A stretch of DNA of 64,000 nt from Symbiodinium microadriaticum (lineage: Eukaryota > Sar > Dinophyceae > Suessiales > Symbiodiniaceae), in NCBI GenBank assembly GCA_001939145.1, contig LSRX01000167.1, forward strand, positions 49,231 to 113,230. Direction: 5' to 3'. A program made the translations under genes and the position numbers. The notes below the pieces were generated by a model that was not told where the DNA came from, made no database searches, and was given only the letters and a program-made list of their open reading frames with translations. Within the stretch, counting starts at the first letter, position 1. Each line of letters opens with the position of its first letter. Positions 19,785-31,140 of this stretch are shown one piece after another.

Positions 19785-21511
19785 TTAGGGTTTGAGGTGT
19801 TAAGGTGTTTAAGCCTCCTAAGCGATGAGCCAAAATCAGGGGCTGTGAAGCAGTCAGGTTGAAGTGCTGAGTGAACTGGCCCTAAACCGTAAAGCCCTAA
19901 AACCCTTAAACCCTACCTAAAACCCTTAAACCCTAAACTTTGGCCCTAAACCCTACCCAAAGCTCTTAAGCCTTAAACCCTAAACCTTAAAGGTATCCAA
20001 TGTTAGGATTCAGGCTCCGGGCCTCAACAGTGAGGTTCATGTTGGGGGGTCTAGGGTTTTAGGGCTGTTGGATGGTGGGGTTCATGTTGGGTGATGTTGG
20101 ATTGTAGGCCCTAAACCCTAAACCCCTAAACCCCTAAACCCTAAACCCTAAACCCTAAGCCCCTAAACCCTAAACCCTTACAAAGGGTTGGGGGTTCGGG
20201 GGGGTTTTGCATTGTAGGGTTTAGGGTTTAGGGTTGGGGGCTGTCGGATGCCAGGCTTCTGTCAGGGCAATCTTGTGGTTAGGGCTTTTCAGGGTTTAGG
20301 GATTCAGGGTTTGGGGTTTATGGTTGAGGGTTTTAGGGTTTAGAGTTTAGGGTTCAGGGCTTTAGGGTTTAGGGTTTTTGGTTTTCGGGTTCAGGGTTTA
20401 GGGTTTTGGGTTTAGGGTTTAGGGGTTTTATAGGTATTGTGTTCGCCCGCCACTTGTGGCTTGTACGCGAGCAGAGCACTTGCATCTTATCTCTATGACC
20501 CTTGCGCTGGGGTTGCATCCAGATCTGGGACAAGGGAAAAACCTAACTAAACCAAAAAACTTAAACCCTGAACCCTAAACCCTCAAACCCCTAAGCCCCT
20601 AAGCCCTAGACCCTAAACGCATCCTGATTGACAAGCCCTAGCGACATCCAGCACCTCGTAGAGCCCCTAGCCAAGTCCCTTACTGCACTCTAACCCCGAA
20701 CACATCTCTTCCCTGTTGAGGGTTTAGGGTTTAAGGGCTTTAGGGTTTTAGGGTTAGGGGTTTAGGGTTTTAGGGTTTAGGGTTTAAGGTCTCTTCTGCA
20801 GCCTAACGAACGCCAGGCCACATTCTTTTCCCTACACCCGAAACCCTCCAGTCCTAAACCTCAGCACAGCCCACAAAGGTGCCTTCCCGAAGCTTGGGCC
20901 ACGAAGCTCTTTGCAGGGGAGGCATGGTGTTAGGGTTGAGGGCTCAGGGTTTGGTGCTCTAAGCCCTGAACCCTACTAAACCTGTTGGGTTTAGGCTCTA
21001 GCAGCGACGTCTAGGGAGATTTCAGAAGTGTAGGCTTCGCGGTAGAGTTCGGAGTTGAGGAATCAGAGCTTCGTGTAGGGTTTAGGGTTTAGGGTTAAGG
21101 TTTTCCCTAAACCCTAAACCCCTAAACCCTGAACCCCTAAACCCTAAACCCTGAACCCTAAACCCCTAAACCCTGTACCCCTAAGCCCTAAACCCTGAAC
21201 CCTGAACCCTAAACCCTGAACCCCAAGCCCTAAACCCTGAACCCCCTAAACCCTGAACCCCTAAACCCCTAAAACCTAAACCCCAAACCCTAAACCCCTG
21301 AACCCTAAACCCTCAACCCTAAACCTTAAAGCCTAAAGCCTAAAGCCTAAACCCTCTCTTACCTATATAGATTTAAGGTTTAATTCCGGTTTATGGTCTG
21401 TCGTTTTGGTCCGTCGTTGACCATCTAACGTCGTTTTTTGTCATTCTCGGTCCGTCGTTTGACCATCGAGCGTCGTTTTTTGTCATTTTCGGTTCGGTGA
21501 CAAACCATCTA
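19785..21511. repeat. Large field of telomere-like arrays in both orientations
   Basis: Alternating blocks: CCCTAAA at 19880-19995, 20105-20175, 20560-20625 and 21105-21355; TTTAGGG at 20210-20430, 20720-20800 and 21075-21100. One + coding-like island at 20462-20520 (CTRAEHLHLISMTLALG). 21380-21500 contains repeats of TCGGTCCGTCGTTtGACCATC. No gene is evident. Confidence 0.75.
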
Positions 21512-22059
21512 NNNNNNNNNNNNNNNNNNNNNNNNNNNNNNNNNNNNNNNNNNNNNNNNNNNNNNNNNNNNNNNNNNNNNNNNNNNNNNNNNNNNNNNNN
21601 NNNNNNNNNNNNNNNNNNNNNNNNNNNNNNNNNNNNNNNNNNNNNNNNNNNNNNNNNNNNNNNNNNNNNNNNNNNNNNNNNNNNNNNNNNNNNNNNNNNN
21701 NNNNNNNNNNNNNNNNNNNNNNNNNNNNNNNNNNNNNNNNNNNNNNNNNNNNNNNNNNNNNNNNNNNNNNNNNNNNNNNNNNNNNNNNNNNNNNNNNNNN
21801 NNNNNNNNNNNNNNNNNNNNNNNNNNNNNNNNNNNNNNNNNNNNNNNNNNNNNNNNNNNNNNNNNNNNNNNNNNNNNNNNNNNNNNNNNNNNNNNNNNNN
21901 NNNNNNNNNNNNNNNNNNNNNNNNNNNNNNNNNNNNNNNNNNNNNNNNNNNNNNNNNNNNNNNNNNNNNNNNNNNNNNNNNNNNNNNNNNNNNNNNNNNN
22001 NNNNNNNNNNNNNNNNNNNNNNNNNNNNNNNNNNNNNNNNNNNNNNNNNNNNNNNNNNN
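21512..22059. other. Assembly gap (548 N)
   Basis: Run of undetermined bases flanked by a CGTCGTTTTTTGTCATT repeat on the left and CCCTAAA units on the right. Any frame across it is meaningless. Confidence 1.
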
Positions 22060-23028
22060 AACCCTGAACCCCCTAAACCCTAAACCCTGAACCCTAAAGC
22101 CCTAAACCCTGAACCCCCTAAACCCTAAACCCTGAACCCTGAACCCTAAAGCTTAAGCAATTTGAGGAAACTCCCATCTCCATGCCTTTCAAATCCTCGG
22201 CCGCGGGATTCTTTGCCGAGTAGACTGGGGTTGCTGCTAAGGAGCTTAGATTAAGGTTTAGAGTTTAGGGTTTAGGGTTTAGGGGTTTAGGGGTTTAGGG
22301 TATACTGGTTTAGGGTTTAGGGTTTAGAAGTTTAGGGTTTAGGGTTACTATGATAAGGAAGCCCTGTTATTTACGATAGATTCCTGGTATGGTAACTTAA
22401 ACTAGGTCCTTAAAACAGCCACCCAGACGGCGTGCGCAAGGAATTCATTCCCTTTCATGGAGGGATCGAATTAATCCCAACAGAGGGGCCCTTAGTACGA
22501 TTGTTCCTGAATAGGGTAAACATAACCGCCTGAACATACAAACGCTGTTCTTCGGGTTTCTTTAGAGCAGAGAAAGTTTTTCCACACACCAAAACCCTAT
22601 GCTAGTTTTGAAGGCCCTTACATCAGCCTCACACTTTATCCCTAAGCCCGAAGCCCCGGATCGTAAGACGAAGCTCGTAGGCCATCCCCCGTTTTGAAGA
22701 TCACCCACCAAACCGAATAAACGTTTAATGAGAACATCTACCGTACTGTAGGAAGCCTGAAGAGTTAGAAGCGGCAGCACTATTCCGCAGGGTCCCTTGC
22801 TGCAGTTGCGGTCCAGTATGCACCCAAATCACGTTCCTAGTTCTTCAGGAAATTTGTTTCTCTACTGTAAACCAACAGACTCTCCACACCCTGTTGACTT
22901 AAGGAGTAATCCTCAGTTGCCCCACTCCAAGCTCCACGCCCAAACCCTAAACCCCAAACTCTAAACCTTCGAACCTTAGGACTTTCGTACAACCCCCTTA
23001 AAGGAACCATAGCAGGAACCCTTTCCAG
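22060..23028. other. Telomere-like arrays and unique intron-like DNA
   Basis: CCCTGAA/CCCTAAA array at 22060-22150, TTTAGGG array at 22255-22350, and a palindrome-like stretch at 22355-22480. Unique sequence follows to 22900 with no supported gene. Confidence 0.5.
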
Positions 23029-23091
23029 GTGTGCTTGAACAAGCAAGCAGCAGAGCAGAGTGCGGCCGCCATAGCGCTGGCAGCCATCGAG
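23029..23091 (+). CDS. Candidate exon, Ala-rich helix
   Basis: Acceptor CCCTTTCCAG|G and GC donor GAG|GCTTTT bracket exactly 21 codons: VCLNKQAAEQSAAAIALAAI then E. Helix-forming composition and both splice signals make this one of the better isolated exons, but the family is unknown. Confidence 0.45.
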
Positions 23092-24561
23092 GCTTTTTGG
23101 GGCTCCTTCTAGTATTAAGCCAGGGTTTCGGGTTTAAGTGTTTATGGCTTTCGGGTTCAGGCTTTAGGGTTTAGGGTGTCGCGGGTGCATTCTTTAGTCA
23201 AGTTTGGATCCCATAACATTAGGCAATACTGTACTCATCGTAATTAATCCTTCTATATCTATGCTACAATCTACACCAAGACTCCGGTCTGACAAACAAG
23301 GTCCTTTCACTAGAGGCTTTCGCCCAATGCAACCATGATGCAACCACCAATGTGTTTTTTGTTTGATTGCTCTGTCTTAGTGGTGCTATCGCTGTTTTGA
23401 ATTGTCACTCGCACATTTCCGTCATTTATGTTACATGACTGCAGGTCTTGCTGTCATTGCCAGTGCTGCTGTTATTTGCAGCAGAAGGGAGGAGAAGAGC
23501 AGGAGAAATGAATAGGAAGAGGAGAATGCGGTACGAACTAGGGCAGAAATGGGATGCAACTGTTCTGGAGGTAAGGTATAAGAAAATAGACCACGCGTGA
23601 CCACAAATGCCACAAAATGGCCATTTACAGCCTGCCGCGAGAATTACGTAACCAAAATATTTAGTTATCATGCATCCTCATCTTCGTTTTCTTCACCATC
23701 ACCGTCATGGCAATCCTGTCATCCCCTTTGCTGTCGCCATCACCACCATCATCGCTGGGCATGTGCTTGGTGACCTACGCAAGACTTTCGGGGTTTCGAT
23801 TTTTCAGAGGAACGCTGGGCTTCTACACACAAGTCGCCACCAGTAGCAGCAACCCACAACAGAGCAGCACATCCGAAGTCCTACTGCCAAAACGGGCACC
23901 TCCATGATGTAATTTGGGTAGCTGTTCCTCGAATCACGAGGTTTTCCAGGTTCTTGCTGCTAGACTGCAACATCCCCCTTTGCGCTCGAATCCCCCGGGC
24001 CCCGAAGCCGTAAAGCCCTAAACACTAGACCCCAGGCCCAAGACCCTCAACGATCAAACCTAAGCCCTAAAGGTTTTTGTGCTTGTCGTCTCAAAAGGAT
24101 GCTGATGGTTGCTGAATTTGTACATATGGGGCGAGAAGCGTTGGGTTTATGGGGTGTAGAAAACAAGCTGCTTGTTTATGGGTGTAAGAAAAGTGAGAAA
24201 CTTAACTTAGGTTGCCATAGCTGGGATATGTGGTGCATGAAAATAGACTCCTGAACAAGCAGCCAAGTGGACTGCTAGGCGGATGAGGGGCTTTGCACGC
24301 TTGCCAACGAGAAGGCAGACCGTAAACCCTAAACCCTAAACCCCTAAACCCTAAAAAAAAACCTAAACCCCTGAACCCTGAACCCTGAACCCTAAACCCT
24401 AAACCGCGCTTTGGTTTAAGGTCTCGGTGTTGGGGTTTTAGCCTTCAGGGCTCGAAAGCTCCCAACTAGGCTTTCGGGTCAGGATGGAGGGTGTACGCCA
24501 GTGTAGGCTTTAATTTTGGCCTTTAGTGCCAGCGTTGAGGGTTCAGAGGTAATGTAGGGGC
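23092..24561. other. Intron/intergenic stretch, mostly unique
   Basis: 23200-23950 is unique and not telomere-like. It has (CATCACCATCACC)-type short repeats near 23690-23760 and short frames on both strands that I cannot choose between. CCCTAAA units occur at 24320-24410. A basic coding-like island lies at 24255-24320 (EQAAKWTARRMRGFARL). Confidence 0.35.
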
Positions 24562-24701
24562 CTGAATAATTCGCAATACTAGTTTGGGGGTTCCTTATTA
24601 TAAGTATAGTATTATATACCCCCAAAACCCTTTTCCAATTTTTAAGGCCCCTAAACCCTCAACCCTAAACCCTCAACCTTATTCTAATTTTTAAGGCCCC
24701 T
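24562..24701. repeat. Family H inverted-repeat element with a CCCTAAA insertion duplicating its right end
   Basis: GTAGGGGCCTgAATAATT ... CCAATTTTTAAGGCCCC are the family H ends. The right end is present twice (24633-24652 and 24682-24701, 19/20 identical) on either side of a CCCTAAA-like run (24653-24681). Confidence 0.7.
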
Positions 24702-24780
24702 ATGTCAAGGGTTGAGGACCTGCTTCAGGGTCTAGGGCCGAGCGCATCTGTCGGCCGTCCGGCAACAGAGCCTTGTGTTT

Positions 24781-24875
24781 GGGTTTAGGGTTTAGGGGTT
24801 TAGGGGTTTAGGGGTTTAGGGGTTTAGGGGTTTAGGGGTTTAGGGGTTTAGGGGTTTAGGGTTTAGGGTTTAGGG
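24781..24875. repeat. (TTTAGGGG)n array
   Basis: About nine tandem 8-bp TTTAGGGG units then TTTAGGG units; one of the most regular arrays in the window. Confidence 0.9.
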
Positions 24876-25094
24876 TTGAGGCAGGCCGTGTTCAGGCCTC
24901 TTTTCAAGCCCCCACTCAAGTGCCCCAGTCAACCCTAATCCTTGGATATTGCCCCCACCCAGTAGCAGTTGAATAATATTAAATTCATAATATGGATATT
25001 TTCTGTGTGGGGACAGTGCCCAACCTAAACCCCTAAAGATCTAGAGCCCTCGTTCTTTCATCGGGAAGGTGGCCGGATATGGCCTCTTGGTATT

Positions 25095-25350
25095 ACAATG
25101 AAACCCTAAACCCTAAACCCTAAACCCTAAATCCCAAACCCTAAACCCTAAACCCCGAAACCCCTAAACCGCTAAACCACTAAACCCTAAACCCTAAACC
25201 CTAAACCCTAAACCCTAAACTTCAAGCCCAAGTGGCCTTCGGCCTGGACGTTGCCAACCCAACGAAGGCTGAGGGCTGAAGTTGTAGGTTTAGGCTTGAG
25301 GGTTTAAGGGTTTAAGGGTTTAAGGGTTTAAGGGTTTAGGGTTTAGGTAG
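25095..25350. repeat. CCCTAAA array, coding-like island, then TTTAAGGG array
   Basis: C-strand units at 25100-25222. A + coding-like island at 25228-25280 reads QAQVAFGLDVANPTKAE. G-strand TTTAAGGG units at 25290-25350. The island sits between convergent arrays. Confidence 0.5.
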
Positions 25351-25427
25351 CAACCACCAAAGCTTGGCACCCAAAGCCGCAAATTATGAGACCTGGTAGT
25401 GGTTCCAGGCAGCTGTCCCCGACAAGG

Positions 25428-25545
25428 GGCAGTTCTCGAAATCAGGATCCCTTTTTTTGAGGTCCTTTCTAAACCCTAAACCCTAAACCCGTACTATATT
25501 CTTTCTTTGTTTGGGGACCTCAAAAGGGACCCCAGCTTAGCGAAC
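25428..25545. repeat. Family C element interrupted by CCCTAAA units
   Basis: GGCAGTTCTCgAAATCAGGaTCCC ... GGGACCCcaGcTTAGcGAACTA match the ends of the copies at 31296 and 54348. AAACCCTAAACCCTAAACCC (25470-25489) lies in the loop, where the other copies have unrelated sequence. Confidence 0.55.
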
Positions 25546-25614
25546 TAAACACCTGGCACAACCCCAGAAAACCCTCCAAAACACGTGGGAAAGCCCCCAA
25601 GTCCTAAACGGGCT

Positions 25615-25965
25615 GGTTTAGGGTTTAGGGTTTAGGGTTTAGGGTTTAGGGGATTTAGGGTTTAGGGAGTTTAGGGTTTAGGGTTTAGGGTTTTGGGGGA
25701 GTCCTCGACCCTAAACCCTAAGCCCACCTCCTTTGCCAAAGAAGCGCAGCCCGAAAACCCCCCCCCCCCGCCAACTACACGTGGGAAGAGCCACGCCCGG
25801 AAGGCCCGGGTCGCTAAAGCCCTAAGCCCTCTCAACCCACAAGATCCTGGAACATGAACCATGGATCCCCTAAACCCTAAACCCTGAACCCCTAAACCCT
25901 AAACCCCTAAACCCCTAAACCCTAAACCCCTAAACTCTAAACTCCAAAGTCTAAACCTTAGCCTT
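25615..25965. repeat. TTTAGGG then CCCTAAA arrays
   Basis: G-strand units at 25617-25695 and C-strand units at 25865-25950. Between them is a C-rich stretch with a C(11) run near 25761. Confidence 0.85.
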
Positions 25966-25973
25966 AAACACAG

Positions 25974-26033
25974 CTGGACACCGCACGTGATCTCTTCAGG
26001 CGCCAAAGAAGCCGCCAGCAGAAGGCACTGAAG
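25974..26033 (+). CDS. Candidate exon, HAT/TPR-like helix
   Basis: Acceptor AAACACAG|C and donor AAG|GTGGGA enclose exactly 20 codons: LDTARDLFRRQRSRQQKALK. The ARxLFRR core resembles HAT or TPR helices, but this is too short to assign. Confidence 0.45.
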
Positions 26034-26049
26034 GTGGGACCTCTCCTAC

Positions 26050-26720
26050 ATCCGCAGGGGTTTAGGTTTAGGGTCTAAGCTTTAGGGTTTAGGGTTGGGG
26101 TTTAGGTTTAGGTTTTGGCTTTAGGCTTTAGGGTTTAGGGTTAGATTCTAGGGTTTAGGGTTTAGGCTTTAGGGTTTAGACGTTAGGATGTAGGGTTGGG
26201 GTTTAGGGTTTGCAGTTTGCTATGGCTTGAGGGGTCTAAGGGGGCAGGGAACGCAACGTCTATTTTTTTTCGGTTCGTATCCTGCTGCCGCTGTTCAGCC
26301 CGGAAGTCAACGATCATCCGACTTGGTAAGGTTGCAATTTTTGGACTTGTAACCCAAAGGGGTGCTGAGTACCTACATGGAGGATACTTTCCCACACCAT
26401 AATTGTAACTCCGAAGTTCTTATGATAGAAGCCCTACATCTTCTACTACATAGGTCCTTAGGACCCTTTGGGGTAAGTACCTTGCCTGAGGTTATCCTAA
26501 GTATAACCCCGCTGAGACCTCAAGGTAGAGTACCCCGAGTACCCCTTGATGAAGGAGGGTCTCCGTCAGTCAGATTTAGGGTTTAGGGTTTTGGGTTTTG
26601 GGGTTTAGGGGTTTAGGTTTTAGGGTTTAGGGTTTAGGGTTTAGAGTTTAGAGTTTAGGGTTTAGGGTTTTGGGGTTTAGGGTTTAGGTTTTGGGGTTTA
26701 GGGTTTAAGGTGAGTACCAC
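26050..26720. repeat. TTTAGGG arrays around a unique segment
   Basis: Degenerate G-strand arrays at 26055-26215 and 26575-26712. The unique sequence between contains GGGGTAAGTACC/GGTACTTACCCC-like palindromic elements. Confidence 0.7.
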
Positions 26721-26794
26721 CAACTCAGCGTATGATTCTTCAACAGAGATGAGTACAAGTAGCCGAAATTAGTTTAGCTCGACTCTCCTTGCAG

Positions 26795-26834
26795 GTGAGT
26801 TGTTTTGCGTACCTTGCTACCCAAATCGGCCAAG
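26795..26834 (+). CDS. Candidate short exon
   Basis: Acceptor CTCTCCTTGCAG|G and donor G|GTGGCT enclose VSCFAYLATQIGQ. A good polypyrimidine acceptor; otherwise unsupported. Confidence 0.3.
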
Positions 26835-27208
26835 GTGGCTGCGCAACCCTAAACCCTAAACCCTAAAAACTAAGAGCGAGGTTCTGGTTTAGGGTGTAGT
26901 TGCTGTTTTTCAAAGAGGTCCTGATCCTGCAAGATGCAAGAATTTCTGTTGTTGCTGCTACGAAGCGATAGGTAAAAATGCACAAAGGAACCGCACCCAA
27001 GAGTTGCAGAGTGAGTGAACTAAGAAAACATGCAAGAGCCGTAAAGTGGTCGTTGAATAAGAGGTTATTTGCTCTTTGAGTCTCTTTACTATAAGGTGGC
27101 TGCGCTACATCGCTGGAGCGTAGGTGTCGGATTTCGGGGTGGGGTTTAGGGATTCGGCCTTTTCTCCCAGCCGACCCGAGAAAGGGTTTAAGGTGTAGGA
27201 TGGCTTAC

Positions 27209-27345
27209 CTTTGAGGCCCATGGGACTTAGTAAGTGGGTTACAAGTGGTGCTAGTAGAGTTATAAGTACCCTATAAATGGAGTTATCCTAATTATAACCT
27301 TACTTATAACCGACTTACTAAGTCCCCTGGGCCTCCGAGTAGGCA
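27209..27345. repeat. Inverted-repeat element, family D
   Basis: TTTGAGGCCCATGGGACTTAGTAAGTGGGTTA ... TAACCGACTTACTAAGTCCCCTGGGCCTCCGAGTA. Copies at 53571-53694 and 55878-56003. The 90 bases after it (27342-27434) are shared with 53693-53787. Confidence 0.85.
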
Positions 27346-27434
27346 GAACTCTCAGATCTGGGCTCCCTAAACCCGGAAACCCTAAAACCCTAAACCCTGA
27401 AACTCTGAACCCCCGAACCCCTAGACCCTAAACC

Positions 27435-28384
27435 CTTAGCCCCTGCAACCTCTGTGGTGGTTGAAGGAACCTGACTAAGAAACCCTGGCCCTATACCCCC
27501 AAAATATTCGGATTCATATGAAGAATCCCAATAAAGACCCAGGGTTTCTTCATCAGTTTCCAATGTTGCCCATAACCCTAAACCCTAAACCCTAAACCCT
27601 GAACCCTAAACCCTAAACCCCAAACCAGTGGTTCCTAGATTCGTTGGAAGGGCAGAGGTCCCAAAACGGATCCCAGCGCCGCCGCGAGGGAAGAAGCCCG
27701 GAGGAGGCAAGGGATGGAAAAGCCGGGCAGCTTAGATTTAGGGTATGGGGTGTAGGGTTTAGGGTTTAGGGTTTAGGGTTTAGGGTTCAGGGTTCAGGGG
27801 TTTAGGGTTTAGGGAGGATTTTGGGGCTTGGGGCTTAACCCTTAGAGGTTTTTTTGGGCTTCGGAGCCTAGCCATTATGGAAACCCAGACTTCTATGCTA
27901 AGGGTTTAGGGTTTAGGGTTAGATTTCGGGGGTTTGGAGCTTAATCCTTAGCACCCAAAATAGCCCAAAAGCCTCATCTAATAGGGCCTTTGGGCCCCAA
28001 AGCCTTAAAGTATGAGTCCTTTGAGGGTAAGGGTAATCCTTATGGAAACCCAAACTTCTATGCTAAGCCCTAAGGCCTAATCCTTAGGGTTAAGGGTCGA
28101 GAGTGTGGTCTTGTGCCATGTTCATTGGCTTTGCGTAGTCCGAGGGTAGGCTCGCAAAGAGCCGCACGAAAGACCTACGGCAAACGCAACTAATCGGGAG
28201 CAATGCAATTCGTTGTACTTTTCCTGAAGATGCTGGGTCTGTTAATCAGGGATCTACACTATGCACCTAAACCCTAAACCCTAAACCCTAAAGCCCTCAA
28301 CCAAAGACCCTTAACATCTTACTCCAAAGGTCTGTCGCGGGAAGCTGGCGTCGGCTCAGCATGCAGGGCTCATTTTTCCCCTAG
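27435..28384. other. Intron-like region with arrays and a 28-bp direct repeat
   Basis: Family I-like hairpin at 27470-27560 (AAGAAACCCTGG...CCAGGGTTTCTT). CCCTAAA at 27575-27625, TTTAGGG at 27735-27820. TTATGGAAACCCrAACTTCT (28 bp in full) occurs at 27875 and 28040. A basic coding-like island lies at 27660-27725. Confidence 0.5.
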
Positions 28385-28412
28385 GACTTCGGACTCTGTC
28401 GCTCCAAGTTTG
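28385..28412 (+). CDS. Possible exon starting with kinase DFG motif
   Basis: A pyrimidine-rich acceptor (ATTTTTCCCCTAG|G) precedes DFGLCRSKFG, then G|GTTTTT. DFGLC-R/K is seen in AGC-type kinases and many genes split just before DFG. At 28 bases with no recognised HRD or APE exon nearby, this may be chance. Confidence 0.22.
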
Positions 28413-28459
28413 GTTTTTGCCGATTCCCCCAAGTTCTAGAGCGCCTACTTTAGGTTTAG

Positions 28460-29545
28460 CGTGTAGGGGTTAGGGTTTAGGGTTTAAGGTCTTTTAGGTT
28501 TCAGGGTTCAGGGCTTAGGGTCGAAGGTTTAGGGTTTAGGGTGTAGGGTGTAGGGTTTAGGGTTTAGGGTCTAATTGTTTTACTAGGGTGCACTTCGGGG
28601 GTAGCTGGTGAAGATAAGACAAACCCTAAGCCTTACAACCCAAAGCCCTGCAACCCGAGCCGTAATCCCCAAAACCCCGAAACCGCAAATCCTGAAACGA
28701 CACCGCAAAGAGCTGTATGGAACCCTCAACCCTAAACGCAAAACCCTAAACCCTAAACCCTATACCCTAAACCTTAAACCCCAAACCCTAAACCACCAAA
28801 GTGATACTATCGGGCTCTTGAAGCCCTGAACCCTGCACCCCTAAACTCTGAACCCCCCCTCCCTCCCGAGTACTGAACCCGTAAGCCCCGCAATAACCCC
28901 AAAAACCCTGTAGAGCCCCAATACTCTGAAACCTGAAGCCCTAAACCCTCAACCCTAAAACCCTAAACCCTAAGCCCTAAAGCTACGAGCTGCCGACCGA
29001 GATTGGTGGGCTCCGACACCAGCTGGACCAGACCTGCCACGAGAAGCAATCTCCGAGGTGCTTCTCTTTCTGGGGCCTTTATGGGCCCCTAAACCCTAAA
29101 CCCTAAACCCTAAACCCTAAACCCTAAACCCTAAGCCCTGTAAGGGGGTCCGCTTTTTTTTTTTTTTTTCGCTTGTTGCGGTTTGATCGTCTGGGCCTCT
29201 GGAGTCGATGCTTCTAGATTTGCATTCTAGTGGTTTTGGGCCTAGGGTTTAGGGTTTAGGGCTTAGGGTTTAGGGTTTAGGTTTAGGTTTTAGGGTTTAG
29301 GGTTTAGGGTTTAGGGTTTAGGTTTTGGGCTTAGGTTTAGGGTTTAGGTTTAGGGTTTAGGGTTTAGGGTTTAGGGTTTAGGGTTTAGGGTTTAGGTTTA
29401 GGGTTTAGGGTTTAGGGTTTAGGGTTTAGGGTTTAGGGTTTAGGGTTTGGGTTTAGGGTTTAGGTTTAGGGTATAGGGTGTAGGGTGTAGGGTTTGGGGC
29501 TTAGGGTTTAGGTTTAGGGTTTAGGTTTAGGGTGTAGGGTTTAGG
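28460..29545. repeat. Telomere-like arrays, including the longest G-strand array
   Basis: Degenerate blocks at 28460-28575 (G) and 28620-28980 (C), perfect CCCTAAA at 29088-29140, T(12) at 29156, then about 300 bases of near-perfect TTTAGGG at 29228-29545. A + island at 28990-29056 reads LPTEIGGLRHQLDQTC (LRR-like spacing, weak). Confidence 0.9.
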
Positions 29546-29819
29546 GTAGTGGTGTTGGGACGGGGCTTTGTGGGTCCCTGGTATTTTGAGTCTTGCAGAG
29601 TCCCGGTTCGTGCTGGCCTAGGAGGAGCTTTTCAGGCGTTTCCTTTCTATCCCTGGGCATTCCGTGAGCTTTCGAGGTTGCCTTACTTTTTGCGGGGAGC
29701 CGGCTTGGTTCGCCGGTCTTGTCTCAAGTTTCGCCTGCAATCCGACACCTTCAGACCATCAAAGCCCGCAGGATGACTTAGGGTTTAGGGTTTAGGGTTT
29801 AGGGTGTACACCGGAACAG

Positions 29820-29876
29820 GTCAGGAAGGTTTTCGATACGACTCTACAAGGCGCTATGAGCCGTGTGAAGTATAAG
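29820..29876 (+). CDS. Candidate exon
   Basis: Acceptor CCGGAACAG|G and GC donor AAG|GCAGTG enclose exactly 19 codons, VRKVFDTTLQGAMSRVKYK. A TTTAGGG array ends 12 bases upstream. Family unknown. Confidence 0.42.
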
Positions 29877-30174
29877 GCAGTGTAGGAAGTATGGCGCTGT
29901 TTTTCGCAGCTGGGCAGCTTCAGCCTAAACCCCAAACCCTAAACCCGAAACGAAGCCCGAAGCGAATGTGTCGAACGACCCTTGAAACGCCAGAGTTGCT
30001 TAGAGCGTATAGGATCAAACGGACGATCGCTAAACCCCTAAACCCCCAACCCTAAGCTAAACCCTCAGCCCCAAAAGTTTAGGCTTTTGGGGTTAGGGTT
30101 TAGGGTCTAGGGCTTTGGGTTTAGGGTTTAGGGGCTGATCTTAAGCCCCAAATGCCCTAATCCTAACGATTCAG

Positions 30175-30254
30175 CAGATCCTGAAATGCTTCGTCTTCTT
30201 ATCGACCCAGCAACCCGCCCTTCCAGCCCCAAAGACTGGAGCCTTCAGTTTCAG
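30175..30254 (+). CDS. Candidate exon
   Basis: Acceptor ACGATTCAG|C and donor TTTCAG|GTAGGG. The best frame runs ADPEMLRLLIDPATRPSSPK then DWSLQFQ; a second frame (QILKCFVFLSTQQ...) is also open, so frame choice is uncertain. Confidence 0.4.
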
Positions 30255-30544
30255 GTAGGGGTTTAGGGGTTTAGGGGTTTAGGGTTCAATCGTTTAGGGG
30301 TTTAGGGTTTAGGAAAGAGGGTGTATTCATCAAGGGTCTACAGGATGGTTTACCGGGCAGCTGTTGTGTTTTGTTAGTTTCTCATTTTTTTTGGCGCATG
30401 GTTTCGTTTCAAGGGTTCTCCCAAAGCCACTTTGCCTTGCTTGCTTTCTGAGTAGCGTAGACTGTTGGCCTTTGGGGTCCTTAAGGACAAGCGCCCTGAA
30501 CTCAAAAACGCCGGTCGCTACGAGGTTGCCTCGGAAGTTTAGGA

Positions 30545-31140
30545 GATAACCCCTAAACACCTAAACCCTATACCCTATAAACTCTGGGGCCCTGAACCCT
30601 ACCCTAAACCCTCGAAACCTTCTAAACCCTAAAACCCCAAACCCAAAACCCTAAACCCTAAACCCTCTAAACCCTAAAACCCTCAAACCCAAAACCCAAA
30701 ACCCAAAACCCTCTAAACCCCCTAAAACCCCAAAACCCAAAACCCTAAACCCTAAACCCTCTAAACCCCCTAAACCCTAAACCCCTAAACGCCCTGAGCC
30801 TGACCCCTGCACAGTCCTCAGGCGCCTCTTCCGGCAACGGTGATGGAGTGGAAGGGCCAGTTTGGCTGGGCCCGGGGGCCCTGGCCACACCCGACTCTTT
30901 TTAAGGGGTTTCAGGGGGGTTTAAGGTTTAGCGCTTAAAGATTTGGGGTTTAGGGTTTGGGGTTCATGGAAGTGCTGGAACCCCACCAAATCTCAGGCGT
31001 GGGCCCCGGAAACCTCAAACCCCAGACCCGGAAACCGTAAAGCTCTACAACCGAAAAGACGCTAAACCCTAAACCCTAAACCCTAAGCCACTAAACCCTA
31101 AACCCTAAACGCTAAACCCTAAACCTTAAACCCTCAACCC
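30545..31140. repeat. CCCTAAA arrays with two coding-like islands
   Basis: C-strand arrays at 30550-30795 and 31060-31140, with CCAAAACCCTCTAAACC sub-repeats. + islands at 30812-30872 (APLPATVMEWKGQFGWARG) and 30974-31020 (FMEVLEPHQISGVGPGNL). Confidence 0.75.

Noticed and set aside
21497-22090. 197-codon frame
   Set aside because: Almost entirely the N gap.
23426-23907. Overlapping 60-80 codon frames on both strands
   Set aside because: No motif, no splice support and equal quality on both strands; cannot choose.
29228-29545. True chromosome end
   Set aside because: The array is interstitial, with unique sequence and candidate exons on both sides, and arrays in the opposite orientation lie nearby.
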